From assembly GCA_022701275.1 (NCBI GenBank), contig CP031740.1, positions 5,345,001-5,409,000 on the forward strand: a DNA stretch of 64,000 bases, in the 5' to 3' direction. Made by a program: the position numbers and the translations under genes. The notes beneath the pieces are model-generated. The model was not told the DNA's origin and ran no database searches. It saw only the letters and a list, made by a program, of their open reading frames with translations. The DNA is from Microcoleus vaginatus PCC 9802 (GTDB taxonomy: Bacteria > Cyanobacteriota > Cyanobacteriia > Cyanobacteriales > Microcoleaceae). Shown piece by piece: positions 1-8,193 of this stretch (position 1 is its first letter; each line of letters begins with the position of its first letter).

Positions 1-1
1 C

Positions 2-805
2 GGCAAGGAAGTGTGGGAACCGCTTCCGCCCAAATATCAAACAGCAATGAGTAAAGCTGACAGTATTTGGACTATTAGCAGGTACACGCGCGATTCCCTA
101 CGGGATAGCTTCGCTTCACGCACTTGCGAAATTAACAACTTAAATCCCGAAAAATTCCAAATAGTGCCTTGTACGGTAGATGAAAATATATTTACGACTG
201 GGCCGAAGCCACAGGATTTATTAGAGCAGTACAATCTGGTTGGTGCTAAAATATTGATGACTGTAGCCAGATTGCGATCGACAGATATTTACAAAGGCGT
301 CGATGTCACCATTCAAGCTTTGCCGCAAATAGCCGAAACTTTTCCGAATGTGAAATACTTAGTTATTGGACGCGGAGACGATCGATCTAGATTAGCCACA
401 CTCGCTGATGATTTGGGAGTTACCGAAAGAGTAATATTTGCGGGTTTTGTACCGACAGAAAATTTAGCAGCACATTACCAGTTGGCCGATGCTTATGTAA
501 TGCCCTCCCAGGAAGGCTTCGGTATAGTTTATTTGGAAGCGCTGGCTTGCGGAGTACCCGTACTCGCGGGAGACGCGGACGGGTCAGCCGATCCGCTGCA
601 AGATGGTAAACTGGGATGGCGAGTTCCCCACCGAGATTCAGCAGCAGTAGCGGTTGCTTGTGTGGAAATGCTGCGAGGGGAGGATAAAAGGTGCGATCGC
701 TGCTGGTTGAGGGAACAAACCCTGGCAAGATTTAGTTTTGAATCCCTTTGTCAATCCTTACAAGGAATTTTTCAACCCTCTGGCTCAGATAAACTTATGC
801 CGTAG
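2..805 (+). CDS. Glycosyltransferase family 4 protein, 3' part
   Basis: The reading frame is open to the left edge, so the true start lies outside the window; about 267 residues of the C-terminal part are present. The GT-B C-lobe is clear: a KGVDVTIQAL helix, a LVIGRGDDRS strand-turn, and the donor-site segment SQEGFGIVYLEALACGVPVLAG that typifies GT4 (RfaG/mannosyltransferase-like) enzymes. It should transfer a sugar from a nucleotide-sugar donor onto a lipid or polysaccharide acceptor at the cytoplasmic membrane. The acceptor cannot be told from sequence. Bases 91-121 carry a short palindromic repeat read as DSLRDSFASR, which also occurs at 5061-5091. Family call firm, specificity unknown. 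Confidence 0.88.
   Translation, partial: GKEVWEPLPPKYQTAMSKADSIWTISRYTRDSLRDSFASRTCEINNLNPEKFQIVPCTVDENIFTTGPKPQDLLEQYNLVGAKILMTVARLRSTDIYKGVDVTIQALPQIAETFPNVKYLVIGRGDDRSRLATLADDLGVTERVIFAGFVPTENLAAHYQLADAYVMPSQEGFGIVYLEALACGVPVLAGDADGSADPLQDGKLGWRVPHRDSAAVAVACVEMLRGEDKRCDRCWLREQTLARFSFESLCQSLQGIFQPSGSDKLMP
91..121. repeat. 31-bp palindromic repeat inside glycosyltransferase gene (copy 1)
   Basis: The sequence is two back-to-back mini hairpins (TCCC-TAC-GGGA followed by AGC-TTC-GCT). It is identical over 31 bases to 5061-5091. Here it is translated as DSLRDSFASR. Confidence 0.85.
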
Positions 806-911
806 AGAGCGGTTTCTGGGTGTACAATGGGAAAATTAACTCGATCGACCGCCGGAATTTCTGAGTAGGATAGAGTTAGGCCTACCTGCAAAGACACCCA
901 AGGAGACCACC

Positions 912-1292
912 GTGAACCAAGGCACCCCCAAAATATCTTTCCAGCTACCCCGTATTAGCAATTGGCTGATACTGCTGGGCATCGCGTGTTTGTTGGTCTC
1001 AATTGGTTTGGGTTGGATAGTTAAATCAGTGTTGATTCTAGTAGCTTTTTTATTGCTGACGCCTGTGGTCGCATTTTTCGCGCTTCAGTGGTGGCTGAAA
1101 CGCAATTTAATTGAGGACAATTGTCCAGTTTGTCAATACGAATTTACAGCTTTAAATCAAACTCAGTTTCAGTGTGCCAACTGTGGCGAACCTCTGAAAA
1201 TAGAGGAAGGTCATTTTAGCCGTTTGACTCCGCCCGGTACGATCGATGTTACCGCAGTTGAAGTATCCTCCGTTCAACAGTTAGAAGATTAA
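912..1292 (+). CDS. Small membrane protein with C-terminal zinc ribbon
   Basis: 126 residues, GTG start preceded by AAGGAG eight bases upstream. Two adjacent hydrophobic segments (about residues 18-37 and 39-60) form a membrane hairpin. They are followed by a four-cysteine zinc ribbon (C71-x2-C74 ... C88-x2-C91) and an acidic tail. I know no named family for it; the layout matches conserved cyanobacterial proteins of unknown function. It is followed by an inverted repeat shared with the convergent gene at 1410-1658. The zinc ribbon and topology are visible in the sequence; the role is unknown. Confidence 0.8.
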   Translation: MNQGTPKISFQLPRISNWLILLGIACLLVSIGLGWIVKSVLILVAFLLLTPVVAFFALQWWLKRNLIEDNCPVCQYEFTALNQTQFQCANCGEPLKIEEGHFSRLTPPGTIDVTAVEVSSVQQLED

Positions 1293-1300
1293 TTAGAAAG

Positions 1301-1402
1301 AATAGGGCATCGGGTATGAGTTAGTTATTGGTTATGATTTGTTACCTCTGATTTGTTACTTTTTGGTTCTAATAACCAATGCCCTATGCGCGATGCCCTA
1401 TT
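1301..1402. terminator. Inverted repeat between convergent genes
   Basis: AATAGGGCATCG (1301-1312) is the reverse complement of 1391-1402. The arms are about 78 bases apart, so this is a weak or bidirectional terminator at best, or the remains of a repeat element. The stretch also holds repeated TTGTTAC/TTATTGGTTA motifs. Confidence 0.35.
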
Positions 1403-1409
1403 TCCAAAA

Positions 1410-1658
1410 TTACTTTTCCAAGCGTACTGCATACCACTGCAAATATTTTCCCTGCCCGACATCTAATTCACAATAAGTATCAATTAAATACTTGGCTTGA
1501 GCTTCCACGCCAGATATTTTATGCACGTCCTGCGGCAAATCTTCGTGTTCCTCGGCTAACACTGCTTTCAGCTTTTCTAACAGTTCCGCCGCCGTCAAAA
1601 ACTGCTCTGGCTGGTTTGTTTCTAAGACCACAAACGTGTCTTCGTCATACAGTGACAT
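1410..1658 (-). CDS. CRR7-type protein (chlororespiratory reduction 7)
   Basis: 82 residues, from MSLYDEDTFVVLETNQPEQF to a C-terminal YLQWYAVRLEK. This matches what I remember of the CRR7 family (PF12095), small soluble proteins shared by cyanobacteria and chloroplasts. In plants CRR7 is needed for accumulation of the NDH-1 complex in cyclic electron flow; the cyanobacterial role is less certain. The length is that expected for the family. It stands alone, convergent with the zinc-ribbon gene and divergent from sulfite reductase. Family assignment is by recalled sequence resemblance, not a search. Confidence 0.75.
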   Translation of the reverse strand: MSLYDEDTFVVLETNQPEQFLTAAELLEKLKAVLAEEHEDLPQDVHKISGVEAQAKYLIDTYCELDVGQGKYLQWYAVRLEK

Positions 1659-1956
1659 AGTTTCAAAGGTTGAGGTTAATTATTTCTAAAGTTTCGTGCA
1701 GTTAAGCGATCGAAAGTATAAACTCTTAATTACAATTTTCCAGCCCCGGCTCGATCGTGTTACAATTGAACAACATCAGAATTCCTACCGGATTACCGTT
1801 ATTAACTTACTTGTTAACTGACTTGTTAACCTAGTTGTCAACATATCCGACACAGCATTTCTGAGGAGATTTGTCAAGTGCAAATTTGTCAAGTGTCAAA
1901 TTGTCAAGAAATATTCGATCGGCTGTATCTAATTATAACTGGCACTATACATTCCC
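1659..1956. other. Intergenic region upstream of sulfite reductase, short direct repeats
   Basis: This is the divergent promoter region between the CRR7 gene and sir. It contains two sets of short direct repeats: ACTTGTTAAC-like units at about 1808-1840 and TTTGTCAAGTG/TTGTCAAG units at about 1869-1910. I see no confident NtcA site (GTA-N8-TAC). The repeats could be regulator sites or merely degenerate repeat DNA. Confidence 0.4.
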
Positions 1957-3948
1957 ATGATCACATCTTCCACTTCAACCCCTGTTGCGCGCAAGCCCTC
2001 TAAATCAGAAGGTCTCAAAGAACGCAGCAACTATTTACGAGAACCCGTTGCGACTGAACTGTTACAAGAAACTACCCACTTCACCGAAGAAGGGCTTCAG
2101 ATTCTCAAATTTCATGGCTCGTACCAGCAAGACAACCGCGACAATCGAGTTAAAGGACAAGAAAAAGATTATCAGTTCATGCTCCGCACCCGCAATCCCG
2201 GCGGGTTCACTCCGCCGCAATTATACCTAGCCTTAGACAAGGTATCTGAAGAATACGGCAACCACACGCTCCGCGTCACAACGCGCCAAGGTTTCCAACT
2301 TCACGGCGTGTTGAAAAAAAATCTTAAAGCAGTGTTTTCCTCAATTATTAAAAATATGGGGTCAACCTTGGGAGCTTGCGGCGACTTGAACCGCAACATC
2401 ATGGCACCTCCAGCACCGTACAAAAATCGCCCAGAATACCAGTATGCGCTGCAATACGCTAACAATGTCGCCGATTTGCTGACACCGCAAACTGGTGCTT
2501 ATTATGAAATTTGGTTGGACGGCGAAAAAGCTGTTTCGGCCGAAGAAGACCCCGCAGTGAAGGCCGCGAGACAGAAAAACGGCAACGGCACAATCTTTAG
2601 CGACGACAAAGAAGAACCGATTTACGGCAGCCATTATATGCCGCGGAAGTTCAAGTGTTCCGTTACCGTCCCCGGAGACAATTCAATTGACTTGTACTCT
2701 CAGGATTTGAGCTTGGTGGTAATTACCAATGAAGCTGGCGAGTTGCAAGGTTTTGACGTGTTTGCTGGCGGCGGTTTGGGCCGTACTCACAACAAAGAAG
2801 AGACTTTTGCGCGGGTTGCGGATGAGATTTGCTATGTTGCCAAGGATGATGTTTACGATTTGGTCAAGGCAATTGTAGCAACCCAAAGAGATTACGGCGA
2901 TCGCACAGACAGACGGCACGCGCGACTAAAGTACCTGATTAACGACAAAGGCGTACAGTGGTTCCGCGAAAAAGTAGCCGAATATTTTGGCAAGCCGCTA
3001 GAAGCCTTTAAACCGCTGCCTGAGTGGAAGTATTTTGATTTCTTGGGCTGGCACGAACAAGGAGACGGTAAACTGTTTGTCGGCATTTCCGTGGATAATG
3101 GCCGGATCAAGGATGAAGGTTCATTTCAGCTAAAAACGGCTTTGCGGGAAATTGTCCAGAAGCACAACTTGCCGATACTGGCGACGCCACACCAAAACGT
3201 GCTGATTTACGATATTTCGCCGGATATTAAAGAAGAAATTCAGGGAATACTCGATCGATGCGGCATTCAGCGGGAAACTGCGATCGATCCATTGGTGCGC
3301 TATGGGATGGCGTGTCCGGCAATGCCGACTTGCGGGCTGGCGATTACCGAATCTGAGCGCGTGATGCCGAGCATTTTAGAGCGGATTCGGGCGCTTTTGA
3401 CGAAAGTCGGCTTGCAAGACGAGCATTTGGTGGTGCGGATGACTGGTTGCCCAAATGGATGCGCCCGCCCTTATATGGCAGAATTGGGGTTTGTCGGGAG
3501 TTCGCCGGAATCCTACCAGATTTGGCTGGGCGGTTCTCCAGATCAAACGCGGCTGGCAAAACCAATTGAGGAAAAGCTGCACGTCAATGATTTTGAAGCT
3601 TTTCTGGAGCCGATTTTTGTTTATTTCAAGCAAAAACGGCAACTGAGCGAGAGTTTTGGCAATTTTTGCGATCGCGTCGGGTTAGAATCTATCCGTCAAT
3701 TTGTAACCAACTACCAATCTGCTGACTCGATGACAACTGAGATAAATGAATTAGAAGTTACGTCTAGTAACGATGACGGGAACGACGCTGCCACTGCTAG
3801 CGGTGGCAAAGTCCGCCGTCGAATTAGCGTCCGCGATGAAATCTACAACGAGCTCAAGGAAGAAGCAGCCCGTCAGGGCAAGCCGATTACACAACTAGCT
3901 ACAGAGGCGATTTCAACTTATTTAAAAAAGATTAAGGAGGAAGCATAA
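1957..3948 (+). CDS. sir: Ferredoxin-sulfite reductase with C-terminal RHH-like extension
   Basis: 663 residues. The enzyme reduces sulfite to sulfide with six electrons from ferredoxin, using coupled siroheme and [4Fe-4S], in assimilatory sulfur metabolism. The cluster/siroheme ligands are visible as C453-x5-C459 (CPAMPTC) and C498-x3-C502 (CPNGC). The N-terminal half carries the family's [18 protein letters not shown] and [10 protein letters not shown] segments. [10 protein letters not shown] is in the siroheme-binding part. Beyond the catalytic core a low-complexity linker (about 588-617) leads to a basic segment, residues 618-663 ([18 protein letters not shown]...), which looks like a CopG/Arc ribbon-helix-helix motif. 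That tail is not part of the catalytic core. The catalytic assignment is firm; the tail function is inference. Confidence 0.95.
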   Translation: MITSSTSTPVARKPSKSEGLKERSNYLREPVATELLQETTHFTEEGLQILKFHGSYQQDNRDNRVKGQEKDYQFMLRTRNPGGFTPPQLYLALDKVSEEYGNHTLRVTTRQGFQLHGVLKKNLKAVFSSIIKNMGSTLGACGDLNRNIMAPPAPYKNRPEYQYALQYANNVADLLTPQTGAYYEIWLDGEKAVSAEEDPAVKAARQKNGNGTIFSDDKEEPIYGSHYMPRKFKCSVTVPGDNSIDLYSQDLSLVVITNEAGELQGFDVFAGGGLGRTHNKEETFARVADEICYVAKDDVYDLVKAIVATQRDYGDRTDRRHARLKYLINDKGVQWFREKVAEYFGKPLEAFKPLPEWKYFDFLGWHEQGDGKLFVGISVDNGRIKDEGSFQLKTALREIVQKHNLPILATPHQNVLIYDISPDIKEEIQGILDRCGIQRETAIDPLVRYGMACPAMPTCGLAITESERVMPSILERIRALLTKVGLQDEHLVVRMTGCPNGCARPYMAELGFVGSSPESYQIWLGGSPDQTRLAKPIEEKLHVNDFEAFLEPIFVYFKQKRQLSESFGNFCDRVGLESIRQFVTNYQSADSMTTEINELEVTSSNDDGNDAATASGGKVRRRISVRDEIYNELKEEAARQGKPITQLATEAISTYLKKIKEEA

Positions 3949-4000
3949 GCCGATTTGAAATTTTCGATTTTTGCTAGAATCAAATAAAACTCACGCAAAA

Positions 4001-4085
4001 ATAATATAAAGGCAGAGCATTTGCAGAAAAAAACTTGGATTTTTAACATAAATCTGGTTGTAAATGCTTTGCCTTTATTATTTAT
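4001..4085. repeat. Imperfect inverted repeat downstream of sir
   Basis: AATAATA-like flanks enclose arms ATAAAGGCAGAGCATTT (about 4007-4022) and AAATGCTTTGCCTTTAT (about 4062-4078), separated by about 40 bases. This could be a sir terminator-like structure or a small miniature repeat. A four-copy 9-bp tandem (TCTCTGCGT) follows at 4126-4161. Confidence 0.5.
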
Positions 4086-4125
4086 GAGCGATTGAAACCC
4101 CGCCTGCCTATCTATCTCCTCTCTT

Positions 4126-4161
4126 TCTCTGCGTTCTCTGCGTTCTCTGCGTTCTCTGCGG
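4126..4161. repeat. 9-bp tandem repeat TCTCTGCGT, four copies
   Basis: Four head-to-tail copies, the last ending TCTCTGCGG and running into TTAAAT. Related degenerate strings (TCTGCGTTTA... GCGGTTAAAA) occur at about 24006-24038 and 53208-53252, so this belongs to a dispersed intergenic repeat type. Confidence 0.8.
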
Positions 4162-4205
4162 TTAAATAAAAAAAATCTAAGAGAAAACGAACAATCCTAA
4201 ATACA

Positions 4206-4973
4206 ATGCCTCAATTACAAAGATTAGCAGTTACTGCCACTCAAATTTGCGATCGCCAAATCGACCTAACTAGGGAACAACAGCATTATTTAAATCGAGT
4301 GCTACGTTTGCAAGCGGGCGATCGATTTATTGCGATGGACGGTCGAGGGCATTGGTGGTTAGCCGTCCTAGAAGCCCAGGAAACAGGGTTAATTGCCTCC
4401 ATAACCGAGGAGATTGCTGTTAACAGGGAGCTACCCGTTGAGGTGACTTTGATGGCGGCTTTGCCCAAAGGAAACGGCTTTGACGACGTTGTGAGACAGG
4501 CGACTGAGTTGGGTGTGGCAAGTATTGTGCCGGTAACGAGCGATCGAACTTTGCTCAAACCAAGTGATCAAAAAGTCGATCGGTGGAGAAGAATTGCTGC
4601 GGAGGCGGCGGAACAGTCGGAACGTCAAATTGTGCCGACGATTTTAGAGCCTATTTCGTTTGATCTTGCTGTGAAAGATTGCAATCAAAAATATCGATTT
4701 ATTTGTGTGGCTCGCGGGGACAATCGGCATTTGTGGGATTGTTTAGCCGCTGTGGCTCCCCCCCAGTCTCCCTTAATAAGGGGGGAGCAAGATGGGGGAG
4801 AATTATCGATTGTCATAGCTATTGGCCCGGAGGGTGGATGGACTGAGGGTGAGGTGAAAAGAGCGATCGAATTTGATTTTGAAGCTGTTTCTTTGGGTAG
4901 GAGAATTTTAAGAGCGGTGACAGCTCCCATGGTGGCTTTATCTTTAGTTGGCGTGGCATTTGAGAAGTGCTAA
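4206..4973 (+). CDS. rsmE: 16S rRNA m3U1498 methyltransferase RsmE
   Basis: 255 residues, SPOUT-fold enzyme that methylates N3 of U1498 in 16S rRNA using S-adenosylmethionine. The N-terminal PUA-like part (HYLNRVLRLQAGD, MDGRG) and the knotted SAM site (IGPEGGWTEGEV ... LGRRILRAVTAP) are both present. The final motif reads RAVTAP where most RsmE proteins have R-T-E-T-A. Between residues about 184 and 199 there is an extra segment (APPQSPLIRGEQDGGE) encoded by a palindromic repeat (4755-4788 and flank). It is in frame, so the gene is probably still functional. Identification firm. Confidence 0.93.
   Translation: MPQLQRLAVTATQICDRQIDLTREQQHYLNRVLRLQAGDRFIAMDGRGHWWLAVLEAQETGLIASITEEIAVNRELPVEVTLMAALPKGNGFDDVVRQATELGVASIVPVTSDRTLLKPSDQKVDRWRRIAAEAAEQSERQIVPTILEPISFDLAVKDCNQKYRFICVARGDNRHLWDCLAAVAPPQSPLIRGEQDGGELSIVIAIGPEGGWTEGEVKRAIEFDFEAVSLGRRILRAVTAPMVALSLVGVAFEKC
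4755..4800. repeat. Palindromic repeat inserted in frame in rsmE
   Basis: GCTCCCCCC (4755-4763) pairs with GGGGGGAGC (4780-4788), followed by AAGATGGGGGAG. This CCCCC..TTAATAAGGGGGG type is a common dispersed repeat in cyanobacterial genomes. It adds about 16 codons without breaking the frame. Confidence 0.8.
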
Positions 4974-5020
4974 TATCAACAAATAACAAAGAATTCATCA
5001 GATAGGTGGGTTGAGGGGGA

Positions 5021-5461
5021 ATGAAAATAGAGTTGAGGAAAGGTCGATCGCCCTTTTGGTCGATTCCCTACGGGATAGCTTCGCTTCACGCGCTTTTGGC
5101 AATTTTTGGTACAACATCAGTTTCTGCACAATCTCCGATTTTTCCCATTGCTCAACAGATTAATTGCGATCGCCCGCAAGGAGATGCACAAGTCAGAACT
5201 TGTATTCAATTGAGGTACGAGGCCTCGGACAAACGAATGAACGAGGTTTACAAACAACTAATTTCCTCATTGAGCGACGAAGAGCAATCAATTCTTACGG
5301 AAGCACAATTAGGGTGGATTCAGTTAAGAGATAAAACCTGTGAATTTGAAGTTTATACAAGTCGTGGCGGTACGGGTTATCGAGGTTTCCTCAATGAATG
5401 TTTGGATCGCGTGACTCAACAGCGCACTGTGGAACTAGAAAAGTATTTAAAACAAAGATAA
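5021..5461 (+). CDS. LprI-like (DUF1311) secreted protein
   Basis: 146 residues. An N-terminal hydrophobic stretch ends near SVSA-Q, consistent with export. The mature part has the DUF1311/LprI pattern: CDRPQGDAQVRTC, then a helical region with MNEVYKQL and AQLGWIQLRDKTCEFE, and a last cysteine in NECLDRVTQQRT. Family members are small periplasmic or lipoprotein-like proteins; LprI of Mycobacterium inhibits lysozyme, but that role cannot be assumed here. The N-terminal region is distorted by the 31-bp repeat (5061-5091), which inserts SIPYGIASLHA just before or within the signal sequence. The exact start is therefore uncertain. Confidence 0.7.
   Translation: MKIELRKGRSPFWSIPYGIASLHALLAIFGTTSVSAQSPIFPIAQQINCDRPQGDAQVRTCIQLRYEASDKRMNEVYKQLISSLSDEEQSILTEAQLGWIQLRDKTCEFEVYTSRGGTGYRGFLNECLDRVTQQRTVELEKYLKQR
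5061..5091. repeat. 31-bp palindromic repeat inside LprI-like gene (copy 2)
   Basis: Identical over 31 bases to 91-121 but read in another frame, giving IPYGIASLHA instead of DSLRDSFASR. It lies within the signal-sequence region of the host gene. Confidence 0.85.
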
Positions 5462-5514
5462 AATAGGAAGTACACCGTAAAGCACCTGACAATAATAAAG
5501 ATAAACAAGTATTT

Positions 5515-6267
5515 ATGAAAAGCCGATCGCCATTCACTCTCACCCTCACCCTCATCTCAGCAATTGTAAGCACCACCGTACCAGCAGTTTTCGCCCAGCG
5601 ACAGCCATCAGCCAACGAAATATACATCGATAAAAATTGCCAGCGCAATCAGCAACTACCGCAACTTGAAAGATTCACTATCTTTAGCAGAAACGAATTT
5701 ACAACTAACGGTCAAAACTACTGGTTCTACGCCGCCCGCTATCTAGACGGCGCCGTGCTTTTCTGTACCTCAAAACCCAACTTCAACCAACCTAAACCTC
5801 TAACTGCAAAACAAATACAATCCCAATTTATTGACAAAATACTCCGAGACCCCAACAACAAAACAGCCTTTATCATCGTAGTCCGAGAAGGAAATGGCCT
5901 CGAAGTACCCATGACCAATTACGGCTTAGAATTGAGCAATGTCGATCGCCCCAAACTCACCTCTCTTTCCATCCTACAGCAGCGGGGAACCCTCAAAGAC
6001 GGCGAGCCCAGTGAACACACATTTCAAGGACGGGCCGGTCAATCTATTACGATCGACCTCAAAAGCAGAGCATTCGACCACAACATAGCACTGTTAGACA
6101 CCAGTGGCAAAAATATTGCCCAAACAACAGGTAACTCCCAGAATCGCCGAGAGTCTCAAATCACCGTAAAATTGCCTAGTAACGGCACTTATAAAATAGT
6201 TGTTAAAGGAGGCGATCGCACAAGCAAAGGTACTTACACATTAAGCGTTAATTCCAATCAGCTTTAA
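5515..6267 (+). CDS. Exported protein with C-terminal PPC-like domain
   Basis: 250 residues with a clear signal peptide ending at AVFA-Q (about residue 27). Residues about 35-120 are of unknown type, with two cysteines that could form a disulfide. Residues about 155-250 resemble the bacterial pre-peptidase C-terminal (PPC) beta-sandwich: GTLKDGEPSEHTFQGRAGQSITIDL, then LPSNGTYKIVVKGGD and a terminal GTYTLSVN. PPC domains are usually attached to secreted proteases but also occur alone in cyanobacteria. I see no catalytic domain, so a structural or binding role is more likely. It follows the LprI-like gene by 53 bp. Confidence 0.75.
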   Translation: MKSRSPFTLTLTLISAIVSTTVPAVFAQRQPSANEIYIDKNCQRNQQLPQLERFTIFSRNEFTTNGQNYWFYAARYLDGAVLFCTSKPNFNQPKPLTAKQIQSQFIDKILRDPNNKTAFIIVVREGNGLEVPMTNYGLELSNVDRPKLTSLSILQQRGTLKDGEPSEHTFQGRAGQSITIDLKSRAFDHNIALLDTSGKNIAQTTGNSQNRRESQITVKLPSNGTYKIVVKGGDRTSKGTYTLSVNSNQL

Positions 6268-6285
6268 CTCAATTTAAACCAAGCG

Positions 6286-6510
6286 CTAAGCAAACTCAAA
6301 AACAGGTGTTTCAATCACTCTAATAGGCTTTCTATCTTCCCAAATCATCTTCTGCAACTGTTCCACAGTTTCAGGTGAAAAAAAACGCTCTCCCGTTTCC
6401 ACACACACTCTAGCAGGAACATTTTCAATGATAATAAACTTACCATTGATTTCCAGGGTATAACTTACTTTTTCTTCCACCATTGTTTCTTGCCAAAAAT
6501 CATTGTTCAT
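6286..6510 (-). CDS. YgiT/MqsA-like antitoxin, C-terminal part only
   Basis: 74 residues. The segment YTLEINGKFIIIENVPARVCVETGERFFSPETVEQLQKMI matches the second half of YgiT-type (MqsA N-terminal) zinc-finger antitoxins. The usual leading CxxC pair is absent and only one cysteine remains, so zinc binding may be lost. It overlaps the upstream DUF4258 gene by 11 bases, the typical toxin-first arrangement of this pair. It presumably neutralises the product of 6500-6823. No helix-turn-helix is present, so autoregulation through DNA binding is doubtful. Confidence 0.7.
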   Translation of the reverse strand: MNNDFWQETMVEEKVSYTLEINGKFIIIENVPARVCVETGERFFSPETVEQLQKMIWEDRKPIRVIETPVFEFA

Positions 6511-6823
6511 TTTGATTTATCCTTAACTTAAAATCAATCCAAATTTTCGGAGCTGGTTCGTATAAAGTAATGATTTTTACCAAAGGACGAGATGGATAAC
6601 TGCACTGAACGTGCAAAGGTCTATTGGCAATGGTCAAACCGAAAATCAAACAGCTTGGGCCATATTTGTCATCGGGATACTCTTCGATAACTTCACCAGC
6701 CATTATTGCTTCCCGGAGTTCTTGTACCCTGATACGGCGAACGATGCTTTGGTTTACTGCGTGTTGTGAAAGCTCAAAATCATTTTTTACAATTTTAACA
6801 CGTATTTTTTCAATGATTGTCAT
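6500..6823 (-). CDS. DUF4258 family putative toxin
   Basis: 107 residues with the DUF4258 pattern: a SQHAVNQSIVRRI segment, an EVIEEYPDDKYGPSCLIFG centre and HVQCSYPSRPLVKIITLYEP near the end. DUF4258 proteins are RelE/HigB-fold-like small proteins commonly paired with YgiT-type antitoxins in cyanobacteria, and are predicted mRNA-interferase-like toxins. Here the gene precedes and overlaps its partner by 11 bases, so the two are one transcription unit. Toxicity has not been shown for this pair as far as I know. Confidence 0.72.
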   Translation of the reverse strand: MTIIEKIRVKIVKNDFELSQHAVNQSIVRRIRVQELREAIMAGEVIEEYPDDKYGPSCLIFGLTIANRPLHVQCSYPSRPLVKIITLYEPAPKIWIDFKLRINQNEQ

Positions 6824-6931
6824 AGTTTCATATCATATCTATAACTCAACACAAGAGCAAAAATTGTTAACCAGTGGCGGAACCAACCAAACATCAGCCA
6901 AGATAGAAACAACGCCATTCCCGCAACCGCC

Positions 6932-8089
6932 ATGACAGACATCAACCAAATAACCGCCGCCCTAGAGGGTAAAGACTACAAACAAGCTGCCCAACTCATC
7001 AAACAACTACAAAAAGAATCCCCCGAAAATCCGTGGGTACAATACTATATCGCCCGCTACTACGAACTCACCAACAACCTCGAAAAAGCCCAAACAACCT
7101 ACAAACAAATACTCCGCGACATCACCAACGCCAAAATCGTCTCCCAGACCCGCCAAGCTATTCAACGGATTGAAACCGCACAACAAAACCTCCGCCAACA
7201 AGCCATAGAAACCGCCAAAAACGACCCCAGCAACCTCGAACCCGGACTCCTTATCCTCGAACCCGTGAGTCCCGAAAACAAACCCGCAGCCATTCAAAAT
7301 ATCAGCAGAATCTTTAAAATCGACGCCTACACAACCCGGATGCAAATCCAAAGCCGCGGCTGGAGACTTTACAAAACTGGCCCCATCGCCGAACTCCGAA
7401 TTTACGGTCAAGAACTCCTCAACGCCGGCATTCCCGTATTTTGGGCAACCCTAAGCGATATTCAAAAAATCCAAATCTTCCGAGTGCAACACTTCCAGTC
7501 TCTCTCTTCCCCAGCCGTTGTTTGCAAAGATAAACTCGATCGACTCGGTGCGATCGAATTTAACTGGTCAGAAGTTACCCAAAGAGTAGAAGGCTTGTTG
7601 CCGATGTTCATCGAAGTCATGGACTACTCCCCCAACCGAAGAAAGGAGCAATTTCGCCACAGAGAAATCAGGCAAGATTACGCTCAAATCTGTGACTTGC
7701 ACATTCCCAGCAGAAACTGCATTCTGCGAATTTGCGACCAAAGTTACGAATTTCAACAAGGAGTTGACTTCACCAAAGCTTCAGCCGAGCTCCCCACTTT
7801 ACCGAACCACAAAAACAAAACATCGAGAGTCAAAAACTCTCAACAAATTCCTCAAAGTACCACCCGAATTAACTGGAATCACTTACTGGAAATATTCGAT
7901 CGCCAGCTTGACGTTACAGTTTGGTCAGAATTTACGCCCTTTGCCGACACAGTGCTCGATTACACTAATATGTTGAGCAAGATCGAATCTCATATAGAAG
8001 TCGAGCGCAAATCCGAAACTCCTTGGGACTCAGCTTTTCAGCTATACAGCGGATTAGCCTTCCTCAGAAACCCAGAAAATAGGGAATAG
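6932..8089 (+). CDS. TPR-containing cyanobacterial protein
   Basis: 385 residues, soluble. The N-terminus (about 1-100) is a short tetratricopeptide array (GKDYKQAAQLIKQL..NPWVQYYIARYYELTNNLEKAQTTYKQIL). The remainder has no domain I can name. It includes a middle part with paired hydrophobic strands (RLYKTGPIAELRIYGQELLNAGIPVFWATLSDIQKIQIFRV) and a low-complexity linker near residue 290. Likely a protein-binding scaffold. Codon use is Cys/Trp-poor and AAC/ACC-rich like its neighbours. The gene stands alone between the toxin-antitoxin pair (divergent) and the Lys/Ala-rich gene (convergent). Confidence 0.8.
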   Translation: MTDINQITAALEGKDYKQAAQLIKQLQKESPENPWVQYYIARYYELTNNLEKAQTTYKQILRDITNAKIVSQTRQAIQRIETAQQNLRQQAIETAKNDPSNLEPGLLILEPVSPENKPAAIQNISRIFKIDAYTTRMQIQSRGWRLYKTGPIAELRIYGQELLNAGIPVFWATLSDIQKIQIFRVQHFQSLSSPAVVCKDKLDRLGAIEFNWSEVTQRVEGLLPMFIEVMDYSPNRRKEQFRHREIRQDYAQICDLHIPSRNCILRICDQSYEFQQGVDFTKASAELPTLPNHKNKTSRVKNSQQIPQSTTRINWNHLLEIFDRQLDVTVWSEFTPFADTVLDYTNMLSKIESHIEVERKSETPWDSAFQLYSGLAFLRNPENRE

Positions 8090-8101
8090 AACAAAGAGTT
8101 A

Positions 8102-8133
8102 AAATTAAAAATGAGGAATCCCATTTTTAATTT
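8102..8133 (+). terminator. Stem-loop terminator after the TPR gene
   Basis: A 12-bp perfect stem (8102-8113 and 8122-8133, AAATTAAAAATG / CATTTTTAATTT) with an 8-base loop lies 13 bases past the stop codon. It is AT-rich and may act for both convergent genes. Confidence 0.55.
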
Positions 8134-8193
8134 GTTAACGCCAGCATTGGGAGTTATCCCATGCCCAATTCCCTATTATAAATTCCCAATTTC

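Noticed and set aside
1659-1956. NtcA or CysR site upstream of sir
   Set aside because: No GTA-N8-TAC site with a proper -10 spacing could be seen, and the short direct repeats are not a known operator.
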